From: Thermohalobaculum sp965263335
GTDB taxonomy: Bacteria > Pseudomonadota > Alphaproteobacteria > Rhodobacterales > Rhodobacteraceae
Assembly: GCA_965263335.1 (NCBI GenBank)
Contig: CBDHHE010000001.1
Coordinates: forward strand, 3,410,001 to 3,474,000
Direction of reading: 5' to 3'
Length of the DNA: 64,000 nt
The notes beneath the pieces were generated by a model that worked only from the letters and a program-made list of their open reading frames with translations, was not told the DNA's origin and did no database searches. Each line of letters starts with the position of its first letter. The first letter of the stretch is position 1. The position numbers and the translations under genes are program-made. Positions 1-8,208 of this stretch are shown piece by piece.

Positions 1-392
1 ACTTCCTGCGCCCGCAGGTGCTTTTTCACGGTCATGGGGTAGTAGGTGCCGCCCTTGACCGTGGCGTCGTTGCAGACGATGAGGCACTCGCGACCCGACA
101 CGCGGCCCACCCCGGTGATGATGCCGGCTCCCGGGGCCGCGCCATCGTAGAGGCCGTGTGCCGCGAGCGCCCCAAGCTCGAGAAACGGCGTGCCAGGATC
201 GAGCAGTCGTTCAACACGGTCCCGGGGAAGGAGTTTGCCGCGTGCCAGGTGGCGGCTCCGCGCCCGCTCTCCGCCTCCTGCGCGCGCGATGTTCACCGCG
301 GCTTCTGCCTCCGACAGGACAGACAGCATCGCAGCCTTGTTCTGGGCAGCATCCCCGCCTCGCGACGTGTGCTGCGATCTGATCGCTCCCAT
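1..392 (-). CDS. Methylcrotonoyl-CoA carboxylase beta (carboxyltransferase) subunit, 5' part
   Basis: The first 131 codons of an acyl-CoA carboxyltransferase run off the left edge, so the gene is partial. The ATG at 392 has a strong GGGAGGTGA ribosome site about 8 bases upstream. Visible family signatures are the basic GKLLPRDRVERLLD stretch, FLELGALAA, and the glycine-rich IITGVGRVSGREC segment followed by NDATVKGGTYYPMTVKKH, which is typical of the beta subunit of methylcrotonyl-CoA carboxylase (leucine degradation) rather than of propionyl-CoA carboxylase. The enzyme transfers carboxylate from carboxybiotin to methylcrotonyl-CoA. Partner genes (biotin-carrying alpha subunit, isovaleryl-CoA dehydrogenase) would lie outside the window. 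Geranyl-CoA carboxylase is the main alternative. Confidence 0.85.
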   Translation of the reverse strand, partial: MGAIRSQHTSRGGDAAQNKAAMLSVLSEAEAAVNIARAGGGERARSRHLARGKLLPRDRVERLLDPGTPFLELGALAAHGLYDGAAPGAGIITGVGRVSGRECLIVCNDATVKGGTYYPMTVKKHLRAQE

Positions 393-538
393 CGGCCTCT
401 CACCTCCCGCGGCTGCTGCCGGGCTCGCCACGGTTAAACGCGAGCGGCCCGTCAAGCGCAAGCGGGATCGAACGGATCGGTCTCAAGGCGGCACCGGACG
501 CCCGCTCGATGGCCAGTTCCTTGCAACTGGGCTAAGCA

Positions 539-1312
539 ATGCATGCCGCAGGAGACAATGCCTTGTTCGACAGCTACACCCCCTCCCAGATTGCCATCAT
601 CCTCATTGTCTATCTGTTCGCCGCGACGGCGAAGGGTGTCACGGGTCTCGGCTTTTCGACCACCTGTCTGCCGTTCCTCGTGGTGACGGTCGGCCTCAAG
701 GCAGCGCTGCCGCTTCTGATCATTCCCTCCATCAGCTCGAACATCATCGTGATGATCGGCGCGGGCGAGTTCCGGGCAACGCTCTCGCGCTTCTGGCCCA
801 TGTTCGCAGCGACGGTGCCCGGATTGCTTCTTGGGCTCTGGCTTCTGGATTCTGTCCCGGGCGAGATTGCGGCCGGCATCCTCGGCATTGTTTTGATCGG
901 ATACTGCGCTTTTGCGTTCGCAAACCCCGATTTACGCCTCGCGTCGCGGCTGGAGCGACCGGTCGGTGGCATCAGTGGTCTGCTCACCGGGATGGTCAAC
1001 GGCCTCACGGGCAGTCAGGTGATGCCGTTAATGCCCTACCTGTTGTCACTGCATCTCGAGCGCAATCTGTTCATCCAGGCCTGCAACTGCTCATTCACCA
1101 TGTCGAGCCTGATCATGGCGGTTGGACTTGCAGGGCTCGGTCTCATGACGATAGATGCGGCGATCTTGTCCAGTCTGGGCGTTGCGTTTGCCTTCGCCGG
1201 CATTCGGATTGGCGAGCGGTTGCGCAATCTGCTCGCGCCCGAACAGTTCCGCTGGGCCGTTTTGCTGATGCTGGTGCTTTTAGGCGTATCGCTTGCGGTG
1301 CGCGCAATCTGA
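539..1312 (+). CDS. TauE/SafE family sulfite exporter-like permease
   Basis: A 257-residue, very hydrophobic protein with about eight membrane spans in two repeats, the size and layout of the TauE/SafE (COG0730) family. Each half has the family's glycine-rich first segment: AKGVTGLGFS near residue 35 and GLLTGMVNGLTGSQV near residue 145. Members move sulfite, sulfoacetate or other small anions across the inner membrane; the substrate here cannot be told. The ATG at 539 has a poor ribosome site, whereas a GGAGA at 551-555 sits 7 bases before an in-frame TTG at 563, so the true start may be 563. It is divergent from the carboxylase gene and convergent with the regulator at 1328-1759 (15 bp apart). 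Confidence 0.8.
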   Translation: MHAAGDNALFDSYTPSQIAIILIVYLFAATAKGVTGLGFSTTCLPFLVVTVGLKAALPLLIIPSISSNIIVMIGAGEFRATLSRFWPMFAATVPGLLLGLWLLDSVPGEIAAGILGIVLIGYCAFAFANPDLRLASRLERPVGGISGLLTGMVNGLTGSQVMPLMPYLLSLHLERNLFIQACNCSFTMSSLIMAVGLAGLGLMTIDAAILSSLGVAFAFAGIRIGERLRNLLAPEQFRWAVLLMLVLLGVSLAVRAI

Positions 1313-1327
1313 GCGCTCTGGCCGGCG

Positions 1328-1759
1328 CTACTCGGGATGAGTCTCTGCATAGTGACGGACATCGCCCATCATCATGTTCAGCCGCTCGAGGAAGACGTCG
1401 ATCGTCGAATCCGCGAGGGAGAAGACCTTTCGCGCACCGGTGTTGGCGAGTGGAGCATTGAGCGCCACCTCGGACCGGTTCGCTGATATGATCAGACCAT
1501 CCCTGCGCGCTTCTTCAATCATGCGCACCTTGGTCGAGTGCGACACCCCGCTGATCGCTGCGGTCATATCCTCCATCGTGACGACGGAGCCGCGCAGGTG
1601 CCGGATCAACATTGTGAGGAACAGATCGAAGTATTTTTCATTCCAGTACTTTCGATCTTCGAACACCTCGAAAAGGGTAACGCGGAGAACACCGATCAAC
1701 CCGAGGAACTCGAGGTAACGCTGAGCGTGCTCTGGGACATCTGACTGCCCGATCGACAT
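1328..1759 (-). CDS. Small winged-helix (MarR-like) transcriptional regulator
   Basis: A 143-residue cytoplasmic protein. The middle reads like a winged-helix reader: an N-terminal helical region, then TAAISGVSHSTKVRMIEEAR as helix-turn-helix, followed by DGLIISANRSEVALN as the wing, and a C-terminal helix ending GDVRHYAETHPE. This layout fits MarR-type or similar small regulators, but I do not recognise a named family. I chose the ATG at 1759, which has CCGGAGCGG just upstream, over a GTG at 1795 with no ribosome site. A perfect inverted repeat lies about 60-80 bp upstream (1818-1838), suggesting autoregulation. It could also control the convergent TauE/SafE gene. Confidence 0.6.
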   Translation of the reverse strand: MSIGQSDVPEHAQRYLEFLGLIGVLRVTLFEVFEDRKYWNEKYFDLFLTMLIRHLRGSVVTMEDMTAAISGVSHSTKVRMIEEARRDGLIISANRSEVALNAPLANTGARKVFSLADSTIDVFLERLNMMMGDVRHYAETHPE

Positions 1760-1817
1760 TTCCGCTCCGGTTTCTTTTGCAAGGAAACTAGACACTCAAC
1801 TTGGGTATCAGAGCAAG

Positions 1818-1838
1818 TGTAAACTGTCATGGTTTACA
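1818..1838. promoter_or_regulatory. Palindromic operator candidate upstream of the winged-helix regulator
   Basis: A perfect inverted repeat, TGTAAAC-N7-GTTTACA, with two-turn spacing typical of a dimeric winged-helix operator. It sits upstream of the regulator at 1328-1759, where the promoter should lie. That the regulator binds it is inference. Confidence 0.5.
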
Positions 1839-1884
1839 GAATATTTCGAGTTTGAACCGTGAACATGATCGTAACAGACCGCCA

Positions 1885-2052
1885 GACAGAAAAGTGCCGG
1901 AACGTCCAGGGGGAAAGGACGTCCCGGCAAATACGGTGGGGAAGCTGCTTACGAGGGACCTGAGCTTCCCACCGCTCAGTCAGTCACTGTCTGCAAAATA
2001 GCCGCGACGCTACTCGAAACTCTCGAACTCAACCACATCGTCGCGACCCGCT
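1885..2052 (-). ncRNA. Candidate small structured RNA
   Basis: No credible protein frame crosses this stretch, but two strong stem-loops stand side by side. Hairpin A pairs 1895-1907 with 1917-1929 (13 bp, 9-nt loop). Hairpin B pairs 1934-1946 with 1963-1974 (12 bp, one bulge). The single imperfect pair of hairpin A (1901 with 1923) is A-C if read on the plus strand but a G-U wobble on the minus strand, which favours minus transcription. On that strand hairpin A is followed by CTTTTCT, like an intrinsic terminator, and a TTGACA box lies at 2085-2080. Predicted transcript: about 165 nt, from near 2050 to near 1885. It does not match a known RNA family that I recognise. Confidence 0.45.
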
Positions 2053-2053
2053 C

Positions 2054-2085
2054 GTTATAGATATCAGAATCAGTTTAAATGTCAA
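2054..2085 (-). promoter_or_regulatory. Candidate sigma-70 promoter for the small RNA
   Basis: On the minus strand a perfect -35 TTGACA (2085-2080) is followed after 16 bp by TATCTA (2063-2058), with TATAAC just downstream (2059-2054), inside an AT-rich island that contrasts with the GC-rich surroundings. It would fire leftward into the hairpin pair at 1895-1974. Confidence 0.4.
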
Positions 2086-2135
2086 TTTAAAATTTAACTC
2101 CGGTGTCGAAAAGAGATTGAGTCTGACTGAGTGAC

Positions 2136-2215
2136 CCGGCATAGTGTCCTCGACCAATAGAGAGAATGCCGGCCACCCTGGAGCCCTGAGGCACACCAAT
2201 CACACAGAGTGCCTC
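2136..2215 (+). other. Stem-loops in the upstream/leader region of rplY
   Basis: Two perfect 7-bp stems lie in tandem in the gene-free stretch before rplY: CCGGCAT at 2136-2142 with ATGCCGG at 2166-2172, and GAGGCAC at 2188-2194 with GTGCCTC at 2209-2215. They could belong to the rplY leader. No known leader motif was recognised. The rest of 2216-2380 shows nothing I can support. Confidence 0.3.
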
Positions 2216-2380
2216 CATGAGCCTCAGCTGACCGGGATTTCGCTTGCAATTGGTCATATTTCGCGCCAGAGAGCGGCCTTCGCGGCGCTTACACCCCTGG
2301 AGGATCGCCGCACAGAGCCGTTGGTGCGCACATCGCGGACAAGCGGCTTGACCGAGACAAAGACTAGAACGGAGCGTCCA

Positions 2381-3034
2381 ATGGCCTCGACCATCGAACT
2401 CGAAGCCTCGGCACGCAGCGGAGCCGGCAAAGGGGCTGCACGATCCGCGCGTCGCCAGGGTATGGTGCCTTGCGTCGTCTATGGCGACGGTAAGGACCCA
2501 GTGACTATTAACATTCGCCAACCAGTGCTGCTCAAGGCACTTAAGGCGGGAAAGTTTCTCTCGACCCTGATCAAGCTCTCCATCGACGGATCCGAGCAAA
2601 CCGTGATCTGCCGCGGTGTGCAGCGCGATGTCGTCAAGGACATGCCCATCCATGCCGATTTCCTGCGCCTGTCGGAACGGTCAATGATCAACCTCTCGAT
2701 CCCTGTTGAGTTCGAGAACATGGATGAAGCACCCGGCATCAAGAAGGGTGGGGTCCTCACCGTGGTGCGCAATGACGTCGAAGTACGCGTGCGTGCCAAT
2801 GCAATTCCAGAGGTCCTAGTGATCGATCTCAGCGGGATGGAGATCGGCGACACCGCGCGCGCCTCGGAACTGAACCTGCCGGAAGGCGCGCGGTTGACCA
2901 TCACGGATCGTGATTTCATGATCGCCAACATCTCGGCGCCGTCTGTCTTGGCGTCTGATGACGAAGAAGAAGGCGATGAAGAAGCCGCAGCCGAAGGCGC
3001 AGCCGAGGCAGCTGGCGAGGGCTCGGACGGCTAA
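2381..3034 (+). CDS. rplY: 50S ribosomal protein L25/general stress protein Ctc
   Basis: A 217-residue long-form L25 (Ctc/TL5 type). Residues 1-90 form the 5S-rRNA-binding L25 domain (RSGAGKGAARSARRQGMVP and YGDGKDPVTI are typical). This is followed by the C-terminal beta domain (VEFENMDEAPGIKKGGVL) and an acidic Glu/Ala-rich tail. It binds 5S rRNA in the large ribosomal subunit. The ATG at 2381 was chosen because the L25 domain begins there; upstream in-frame sequence is not conserved. In many Alphaproteobacteria pth and ychF follow directly. Here a strong terminator follows and the next gene is convergent, so rplY stands alone. Confidence 0.93.
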   Translation: MASTIELEASARSGAGKGAARSARRQGMVPCVVYGDGKDPVTINIRQPVLLKALKAGKFLSTLIKLSIDGSEQTVICRGVQRDVVKDMPIHADFLRLSERSMINLSIPVEFENMDEAPGIKKGGVLTVVRNDVEVRVRANAIPEVLVIDLSGMEIGDTARASELNLPEGARLTITDRDFMIANISAPSVLASDDEEEGDEEAAAEGAAEAAGEGSDG

Positions 3035-3071
3035 CCACCGCACCGTTCGCATCTCCCCAACACATCACAAG

Positions 3072-3110
3072 CGCCCGCCGACGCACCCGTCGGCGGGCGT
3101 TGTCTTTTTC
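3072..3110 (+). terminator. Rho-independent terminator of rplY
   Basis: A perfect 12-bp GC-rich stem (3072-3083 with 3088-3099), CACC loop, then TTGTCTTTTT. It lies 38 bp after the rplY stop and just before the convergent membrane-protein gene. Confidence 0.9.
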
Positions 3111-3119
3111 TGGAGAGGT

Positions 3120-3908
3120 CTAGTCGAAGACCTGTGCGAGAGAGCTGCCGCCACCTTCCTTGATCTCGCGGAGCCGCACATAGGTGAGCGTGTAGAGAAC
3201 CCCCGCAAAACCGTAGATGCAGGCACCGGCGATGATCGAGACGACCGCCGACAAGGCGAGACCGAAGAACCCGAGGAGGGCGAAGAACGCCTGCAGCGCA
3301 CCGAACACCAGGCTGGCGACGATCATGATCACCAGGTAGAGCAGAAAGAGTCCAACCAACGGCCACCGATACTCCCGGCTCAGCTCGATGCTGCGGCCCA
3401 GCGCGCCGATACCCGCATTCTCGAAAACCAGCACCGGCAAAACCAGGCTGAACATTGCCGCGACGTATATCCCGGGTACGATCAAGAAGATCATCCCGGC
3501 GTAGACCGCGATCATGACAATGATCGAGCACAGTATGACCGGTATCAGCCGGCTGAGCGCATCCTGCAGAGCACCCAGAATATGGATGCGCCGACCCTCG
3601 AGAAGATCACGTGCCGCACAGATCGTCGCGCTGGCGAGCACGGCGTAGAGAACGATCTGCACCACGAACACAACAATGAACCCCGCGACCGTCGTACCAA
3701 GCGGCTCGAGATCGCCCGGATCCGGTTCTGCAAACGGATCGAGGCCGTCGGTGCCAAGCACCACCAGGTTGACGAGTGTCGCGGCAATCATCGGCAAGAC
3801 ACCGAGCATCACCAGTCGTGGCGCATGGTCGCGAAACAGCGAAAAGGCATCTCCGATAAGGCCGGTGACACCCAGCGGGGGCTGCGCTTGGCCGGGCAAG
3901 TCGTTCAT
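3120..3908 (-). CDS. Polytopic membrane protein, GPDPase-membrane-domain-like
   Basis: A 262-residue integral membrane protein with about six spans. The opening GLIGDAFSLFRDH and the closing YVRLREIKEG...LAQVFD resemble membrane proteins related to the glycerophosphodiester phosphodiesterase membrane domain, whose function is unknown. The C-terminal pattern (R-L-x-E-I-K-E ... V-F-D/E) recurs at the end of the next gene upstream (4054-4923), so the two are probably distant paralogues. It is the last gene of the leftward MoxR/DUF58 cluster but is separated from the preceding gene by 145 bp, so it may have its own promoter. ATG at 3908. Confidence 0.6.
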   Translation of the reverse strand: MNDLPGQAQPPLGVTGLIGDAFSLFRDHAPRLVMLGVLPMIAATLVNLVVLGTDGLDPFAEPDPGDLEPLGTTVAGFIVVFVVQIVLYAVLASATICAARDLLEGRRIHILGALQDALSRLIPVILCSIIVMIAVYAGMIFLIVPGIYVAAMFSLVLPVLVFENAGIGALGRSIELSREYRWPLVGLFLLYLVIMIVASLVFGALQAFFALLGFFGLALSAVVSIIAGACIYGFAGVLYTLTYVRLREIKEGGGSSLAQVFD

Positions 3909-4053
3909 TGCAAATCCTCACATTTGGCGGTCGGCTGTGTCCCTGCCCCAGAACATTGTGTCACGCGATGGGCAACGCTTTCAGACGCAAGAATCGTCCC
4001 CGAGTCTACCGAGCCTGCATCCCGCGGGTCCTGCGTAGATCTGGCGCACCATC

Positions 4054-4923
4054 CTATTCAAACACGTCGACAACACGGGCGAGGTCCGGCGGTTCCTTGA
4101 TCTCGACGAGGCGAGCGTGCAGCACCGCGCTCCCGATGATCATGATGGCCAAGCCGACGAACACGGACAATCCGACATCGAGTGCGATCAGTAGATCGAC
4201 GAGTGGCCCCGGCACCTCCGATGCCACCAGGAAGGCGCCGACGATCTGACTCAGAATTGCCAGTCCAGCACCCACGACTGCGGAGATCAGCGTCGCAATG
4301 ACAATCAGCATCGTGTACGTGCCACACAATGCCAACCTGTACCCGCGGGTGAGCCAAGCACTCCGCCCAAGACATTCGCTTTGGTGAACTTCGACCGCCG
4401 CTACCGACAGCGCGCTCCCCCAGCGTGCCAGAGCGTAGAGCGCGGTCGCCAACGCAAGAAACAACGCCACCGGACTGAGGTTCAACAACGGCATTGGCAT
4501 CAGCACGAATGCGGGCGTCAGCATGGCCGCAACAATCGCACACGACACGCGGTAAAGCAGCAGGGGACGCGACCAGATCGGACGGAAATGGGCGCGAAAC
4601 GCGCACGGCTCTTCGTCAAGCAGCCCACTGACCATCACGACCAACGGCGCGCCGACGGTGCCGATCGAGAACCCAAGCCCAATCACGACGAAGACATAGG
4701 CGCAAAGCAGCCATGTCACATTACTCTCAGCATAGGATACAGGCACTCGCTCAAAGAGCTCGGCCAATAGCCAGAAAACGGCAACTGACAGCACCGTTCC
4801 GGGCAATCCAAACAATGCCGTGCGCAAACCCCGTCGAACAAAGAGGCCGAGTGTCGTGGCAACGACACCGGATATGTCGAGCGCGGCGCGTTCAGGCGTT
4901 ACAGACCGAGGGCGGAGGTTCAT
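4054..4923 (-). CDS. Polytopic membrane protein of the MoxR/DUF58 cluster
   Basis: A 289-residue membrane protein with about six spans, an Arg-rich N-terminus, and the C-terminal pattern LVEIKEPP...VVDVFE shared with the neighbouring gene at 3120-3908. No catalytic motif is visible. Its ATG overlaps the stop of the RDD gene by four bases (ATGA), so the two are translationally coupled. It replaces the transglutaminase-like or other accessory gene seen in some related clusters. Role is inferred only from context: a membrane component of the complex the cluster encodes. Confidence 0.55.
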   Translation of the reverse strand: MNLRPRSVTPERAALDISGVVATTLGLFVRRGLRTALFGLPGTVLSVAVFWLLAELFERVPVSYAESNVTWLLCAYVFVVIGLGFSIGTVGAPLVVMVSGLLDEEPCAFRAHFRPIWSRPLLLYRVSCAIVAAMLTPAFVLMPMPLLNLSPVALFLALATALYALARWGSALSVAAVEVHQSECLGRSAWLTRGYRLALCGTYTMLIVIATLISAVVGAGLAILSQIVGAFLVASEVPGPLVDLLIALDVGLSVFVGLAIMIIGSAVLHARLVEIKEPPDLARVVDVFE

Positions 4924-5870
4924 GTGCCGCCTTTCGATGCCTCGGCGTCATCTCCGTGGAACTTATCGGCACGCGCATCTCCAAAAAGCTTGCGGCTCTC
5001 CAGATACCGGCGCTGAGCGACGTAGAACGCTTCGAGGAACTCGGGCACATCCTCGTCGGCCACGGGCTCGAGATACTCGATCTTCGTGCGAATCTTGTCC
5101 GCGATCGCCACCAGGTTCTCAGCGTGGCGCGAAAGCACCTCTCGGTTCAGGCCCTTGGTTTTGACATGCAGAACCCGCTCGAGGGTCTGGAGCTCGAAGG
5201 CCCCATAGTGGTCCAGCTGGTGGGCAAGAAACGTGAAGCGTTCACGGGTTGCCTCGGCCACGCGTGTGGAAAGATCTGGCATCAAGAGGGTCTGCGGCTG
5301 GTGAATCACATAAGTGTTCGCAATCATGTCGCCCAGCCGCTGCCGCTTGCGGTTGAAGAGCGGCACCGCCAGCAAGATCGCGATCCAGACCAGCAGCAGA
5401 ATGTACTCGCCCGGTCCCAGATAGGGCGCCGCGACGAGATAGGTGCCTGGCACGAAGACCTCGAGTTCCTTCAGAAGATTGCGCACGGTGACAGCATAGG
5501 GCCTGAGACTTCGCCCATCCGCGCTGACGACGCGCAACCGGCAGATCCGCTTGCCCAGCGTCTGTCCGTTCCAGATGAGTTCCGCCAGCACGTAGTAGGG
5601 CGCGCGGATCAGGAAAAACAGGAGCGAACCGATCGTGGAGATGACGGTCCACGGCAGCAGATCGCTGAGGCTCAGCAGAACCATCAGTGCAATCACGAAG
5701 GCGCCCGTAAGCAGAAGATCCGTGATCTGGGCGGCAAATCGCATACCGAGCCCCGCGACCTCGAAGTTGAGCGGGACGCCTTCGGGCGGGCAGAAGTCCC
5801 GGATGAGCCGCGGTTTCGCGGGCTCCGTGCGGCGGCGATGACGTCGGGTTTCAGCGACCTCCGCGCTCAC
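4920..5870 (-). CDS. RDD family membrane protein
   Basis: 316 residues. An RDD domain occupies about residues 30-200: GLGMRFAAQITDLLLTGAF carries the Arg...Asp pair in the first span, followed by NGQTLGKRICRLRVV, the standard loop after the second span, and NRKRQRLGDMIANTYV near the end of the domain. A soluble helical tail of about 120 residues follows. RDD proteins are often found with MoxR/DUF58/SpoIIM genes, and some have been linked to ion transport. The GTG start overlaps the SpoIIM stop (GTGA), and its own stop overlaps the next gene by four bases. Confidence 0.82.
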   Translation of the reverse strand: MSAEVAETRRHRRRTEPAKPRLIRDFCPPEGVPLNFEVAGLGMRFAAQITDLLLTGAFVIALMVLLSLSDLLPWTVISTIGSLLFFLIRAPYYVLAELIWNGQTLGKRICRLRVVSADGRSLRPYAVTVRNLLKELEVFVPGTYLVAAPYLGPGEYILLLVWIAILLAVPLFNRKRQRLGDMIANTYVIHQPQTLLMPDLSTRVAEATRERFTFLAHQLDHYGAFELQTLERVLHVKTKGLNREVLSRHAENLVAIADKIRTKIEYLEPVADEDVPEFLEAFYVAQRRYLESRKLFGDARADKFHGDDAEASKGGT

Positions 5871-6907
5871 TCCAGCACCTCGCTGCGCCTGTAGGTGCGC
5901 CCCGACAGCATGAGCCAGCTCAGCCAGAGCGCACCGATGCCCCAGCCGATCGCAATGCGCAGCCCCGGGTCCTGGACCATCTGACGGCCAAATCCCTCGA
6001 GGAGACCGGCAACAAAGAGCATGCCGGCCGCCAGCACCGCGAGGCGCACGGCATCCTTACCCTCGCGCCGCAAGGCATCCCGGCGACGCAAATCTCCCGG
6101 GAAGAGAACCGCCAAACCCAGCCGGAACCCGCCAGCGGTTGCGACGACGATGGCCGAAAGTTCGGTCACACCATGGATCGAGAGCCAGGCGAAGATGTCG
6201 AAGCCAATTCCACGATCGACATGGAGCGCTGCGAAAACGCCAAGGATCAGCCCGTTGTAGAACGCGAGCGCAAAGCTCGGCAGGCACACGAAAACCCCCA
6301 GCGAAAAGGCGAAGATCGCGATCTGCGTGTTGTGCGAGAACAAATAGGCGGCGAAGGCGGACAACTGGTCGAAAGCGCCAGCGCTGTCCTGGTAGATGAC
6401 GCTCAAAAGCTCGTCGCGGGTCGATGTGGTCCCGCGTGACCCGGCGAGCGAGCCAGGCATGAACGTGTTGTACCAGCTCGGATCTTCGAAGAAGAGCAGA
6501 TACCCAAGGAGCCCACCCAGCCCCAATGCCAGAAAGCCAAGCAAGAGCGCCAGGCCTGAGCGCCTGACAGCCTCGGGAATCCCATAGACGAATGTGCGAT
6601 GAAAGAGCCCTCCGAGGCTGTCCTGGGGCGCATACACCGCGAGATAGGCCCGGCAGCAGAGCGCTTCGAGATATGTCAGCAGAGATCGGTCCAGCGAAAT
6701 CTCACGCGCCACGCTCAGCGAGTTCATCGCCTGGCGATACAGAACCGCCAGGCGCTCGGCCTCCTCGTAGCCAAGAGATCGGACACCCGAGCGCTCCGCC
6801 TTGGCGACGATCTCTTCGAGCCGTCGCCAATCCGCCTCGCGTTCCGTGCGAAACCGCGTCGAACGGATCTGAGCCACATCAACGGAGTCACCCGGTGCGG
6901 TGCTCAT
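5867..6907 (-). CDS. Stage II sporulation protein M (SpoIIM/DUF95)-like membrane protein
   Basis: 346 residues. An N-terminal soluble helical part (RFRTEREADWRRLEEIV, LAVLYRQAMNSLSVA) is followed by a membrane region with FSHNTQIAIFAFSLGVFVCL and FLALGLGGLLGYLLFF, then SIHGVTELSAIVVA-GGFRLG, the usual signature of the SpoIIM/DUF95 family. In Bacillus SpoIIM is part of the engulfment machinery; this organism is not a spore former, and in non-sporulating bacteria the family nearly always sits in MoxR/DUF58/RDD clusters. ATGA overlap with DUF58 upstream. Confidence 0.85.
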   Translation of the reverse strand: MSTAPGDSVDVAQIRSTRFRTEREADWRRLEEIVAKAERSGVRSLGYEEAERLAVLYRQAMNSLSVAREISLDRSLLTYLEALCCRAYLAVYAPQDSLGGLFHRTFVYGIPEAVRRSGLALLLGFLALGLGGLLGYLLFFEDPSWYNTFMPGSLAGSRGTTSTRDELLSVIYQDSAGAFDQLSAFAAYLFSHNTQIAIFAFSLGVFVCLPSFALAFYNGLILGVFAALHVDRGIGFDIFAWLSIHGVTELSAIVVATAGGFRLGLAVLFPGDLRRRDALRREGKDAVRLAVLAAGMLFVAGLLEGFGRQMVQDPGLRIAIGWGIGALWLSWLMLSGRTYRRSEVLE

Positions 6908-8208
6908 ATCATCTCCCGCGACTTGATGTTGAGATATGCCGAGATCAGGCGACCGGTGACAGCACCCGGGAAGGCGTCAACAACGATGACCCCGAGGCGT
7001 GCAAGACGCTCCATCACCAGTCTGCGCTCCCGAAGCATGGCGGTGGCGGAGACCGTGCGGGCAACATCGTTGAGATCGCTCGGGCTCGCTTCCACGATCT
7101 CCTCGAGGCTCGGATCACGCAGCGCGACAAACACAATGACATGGGCGCGATTGAGGACGCTGATATTCTCGATCAGCAGCTCGGCGGTCGTCGTGTCGAC
7201 GAAGTCCGAGAACACAACGATCAGGGTGCGCCGCTTCAGCCTGGCATGAAGATGTGCCATGGCCAGTGTGTGGTTCGTCTCGACGCTGCGATAGCCAAGC
7301 TCTGCCGTCCTCGTTCTCAGACGCGCGAATGCCGCCCGGCCGGGCTCGGGTGGCAGGAACAGCCTTGGTTGGCTGTCGAAGGCGAACAGGCCGACCTGAT
7401 CGCCGCCCAATCCCGCTGCCCAGGCGCACGCGAGGGCTGCATTCACGGCATGGTCGATCTTGGGAAGCCCAGCGATTTCCTCACGCATCAGGAACCCGTT
7501 GTCGAGGGCGAGGATGACGTGGTGATTGCGCTCCGCTCGCATTTCCTTTGCGACAAGGCCGCGATGTCGGGCTGACTGTTTCCAGTCGATCGTGCGCGGA
7601 TCCATCCCTGACGTGAACTCCCGGAGCTGGTGGAACTCCGAGCCCTCGCCGCGCAGGATGTTCTCCTTCACGCCGAAGAGCGTCGAGCGCACGGCGACGT
7701 CGATCTGACCCGAGCTCACGGGTCGAATGTTGGGCACTGCATCAATCTCGGCCGCCACTTCGAGCTCGGGGCAAAAGTCGATCAGCCGCAGGCGCGAGGG
7801 CCAGTTGAGCCAGAGGCGCGAGATCGCCCAGCTGCCACGCTGACAGGCACGGATCGGCACGGACGCGCGGGCGCCCGTCTCGCTCGGATCCAGCGATACT
7901 TCCGTCGGACCATCCAGGCCTGGCGGATAGTCCAGCCTGCAGCGCATCGAGCCCGGCGCGCCGCTGGGCACGTCCACTTGGAGAGCGAAGTTTCCTGTCT
8001 CGTCGGTGAAAATTTCGCCCGGCCCGGTCAGGCGCACAGACCAGCCCGGACGCGACCTGCTGAGCAACAGATCCGCCAACAGCAATCCGCCAAGCGCCAG
8101 GAACAGGAACACACCGGTCTGCGCGGGCAGCGGCTCGATGGCAATTGCCAGCACCGCGATGGCAAAGATCGCGATTGCAAGCACCATAAGCCGCGTGGAC
8201 GGGCGCAT
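6904..8208 (-). CDS. DUF58 domain protein (VWA-like MoxR partner)
   Basis: 434 residues. Two N-terminal membrane helices (about 5-50) are followed by a beta-rich part and the DUF58 core: YFGVKENILRGEGSEFHQLREF is matched here by LFGVKENILRGEGSEFHQL, then GMDPRTIDWKQSARHRGLVAKEM, the family hallmark. A VWA-like segment follows (VILALDNGFLM, TLIVVFSDFVDTTTAELL), with the Asp-x-Ser-like metal site replaced by ALDNG. DUF58 proteins work with MoxR ATPases. The gene starts one base inside the MoxR stop (TGATG). Confidence 0.9.
   Translation of the reverse strand: MRPSTRLMVLAIAIFAIAVLAIAIEPLPAQTGVFLFLALGGLLLADLLLSRSRPGWSVRLTGPGEIFTDETGNFALQVDVPSGAPGSMRCRLDYPPGLDGPTEVSLDPSETGARASVPIRACQRGSWAISRLWLNWPSRLRLIDFCPELEVAAEIDAVPNIRPVSSGQIDVAVRSTLFGVKENILRGEGSEFHQLREFTSGMDPRTIDWKQSARHRGLVAKEMRAERNHHVILALDNGFLMREEIAGLPKIDHAVNAALACAWAAGLGGDQVGLFAFDSQPRLFLPPEPGRAAFARLRTRTAELGYRSVETNHTLAMAHLHARLKRRTLIVVFSDFVDTTTAELLIENISVLNRAHVIVFVALRDPSLEEIVEASPSDLNDVARTVSATAMLRERRLVMERLARLGVIVVDAFPGAVTGRLISAYLNIKSREMI

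Noticed and set aside
1801..2001. 66-codon plus-strand frame over the hairpin pair
   Set aside because: No ribosome site, and the composition follows the inverted repeats, not a protein.
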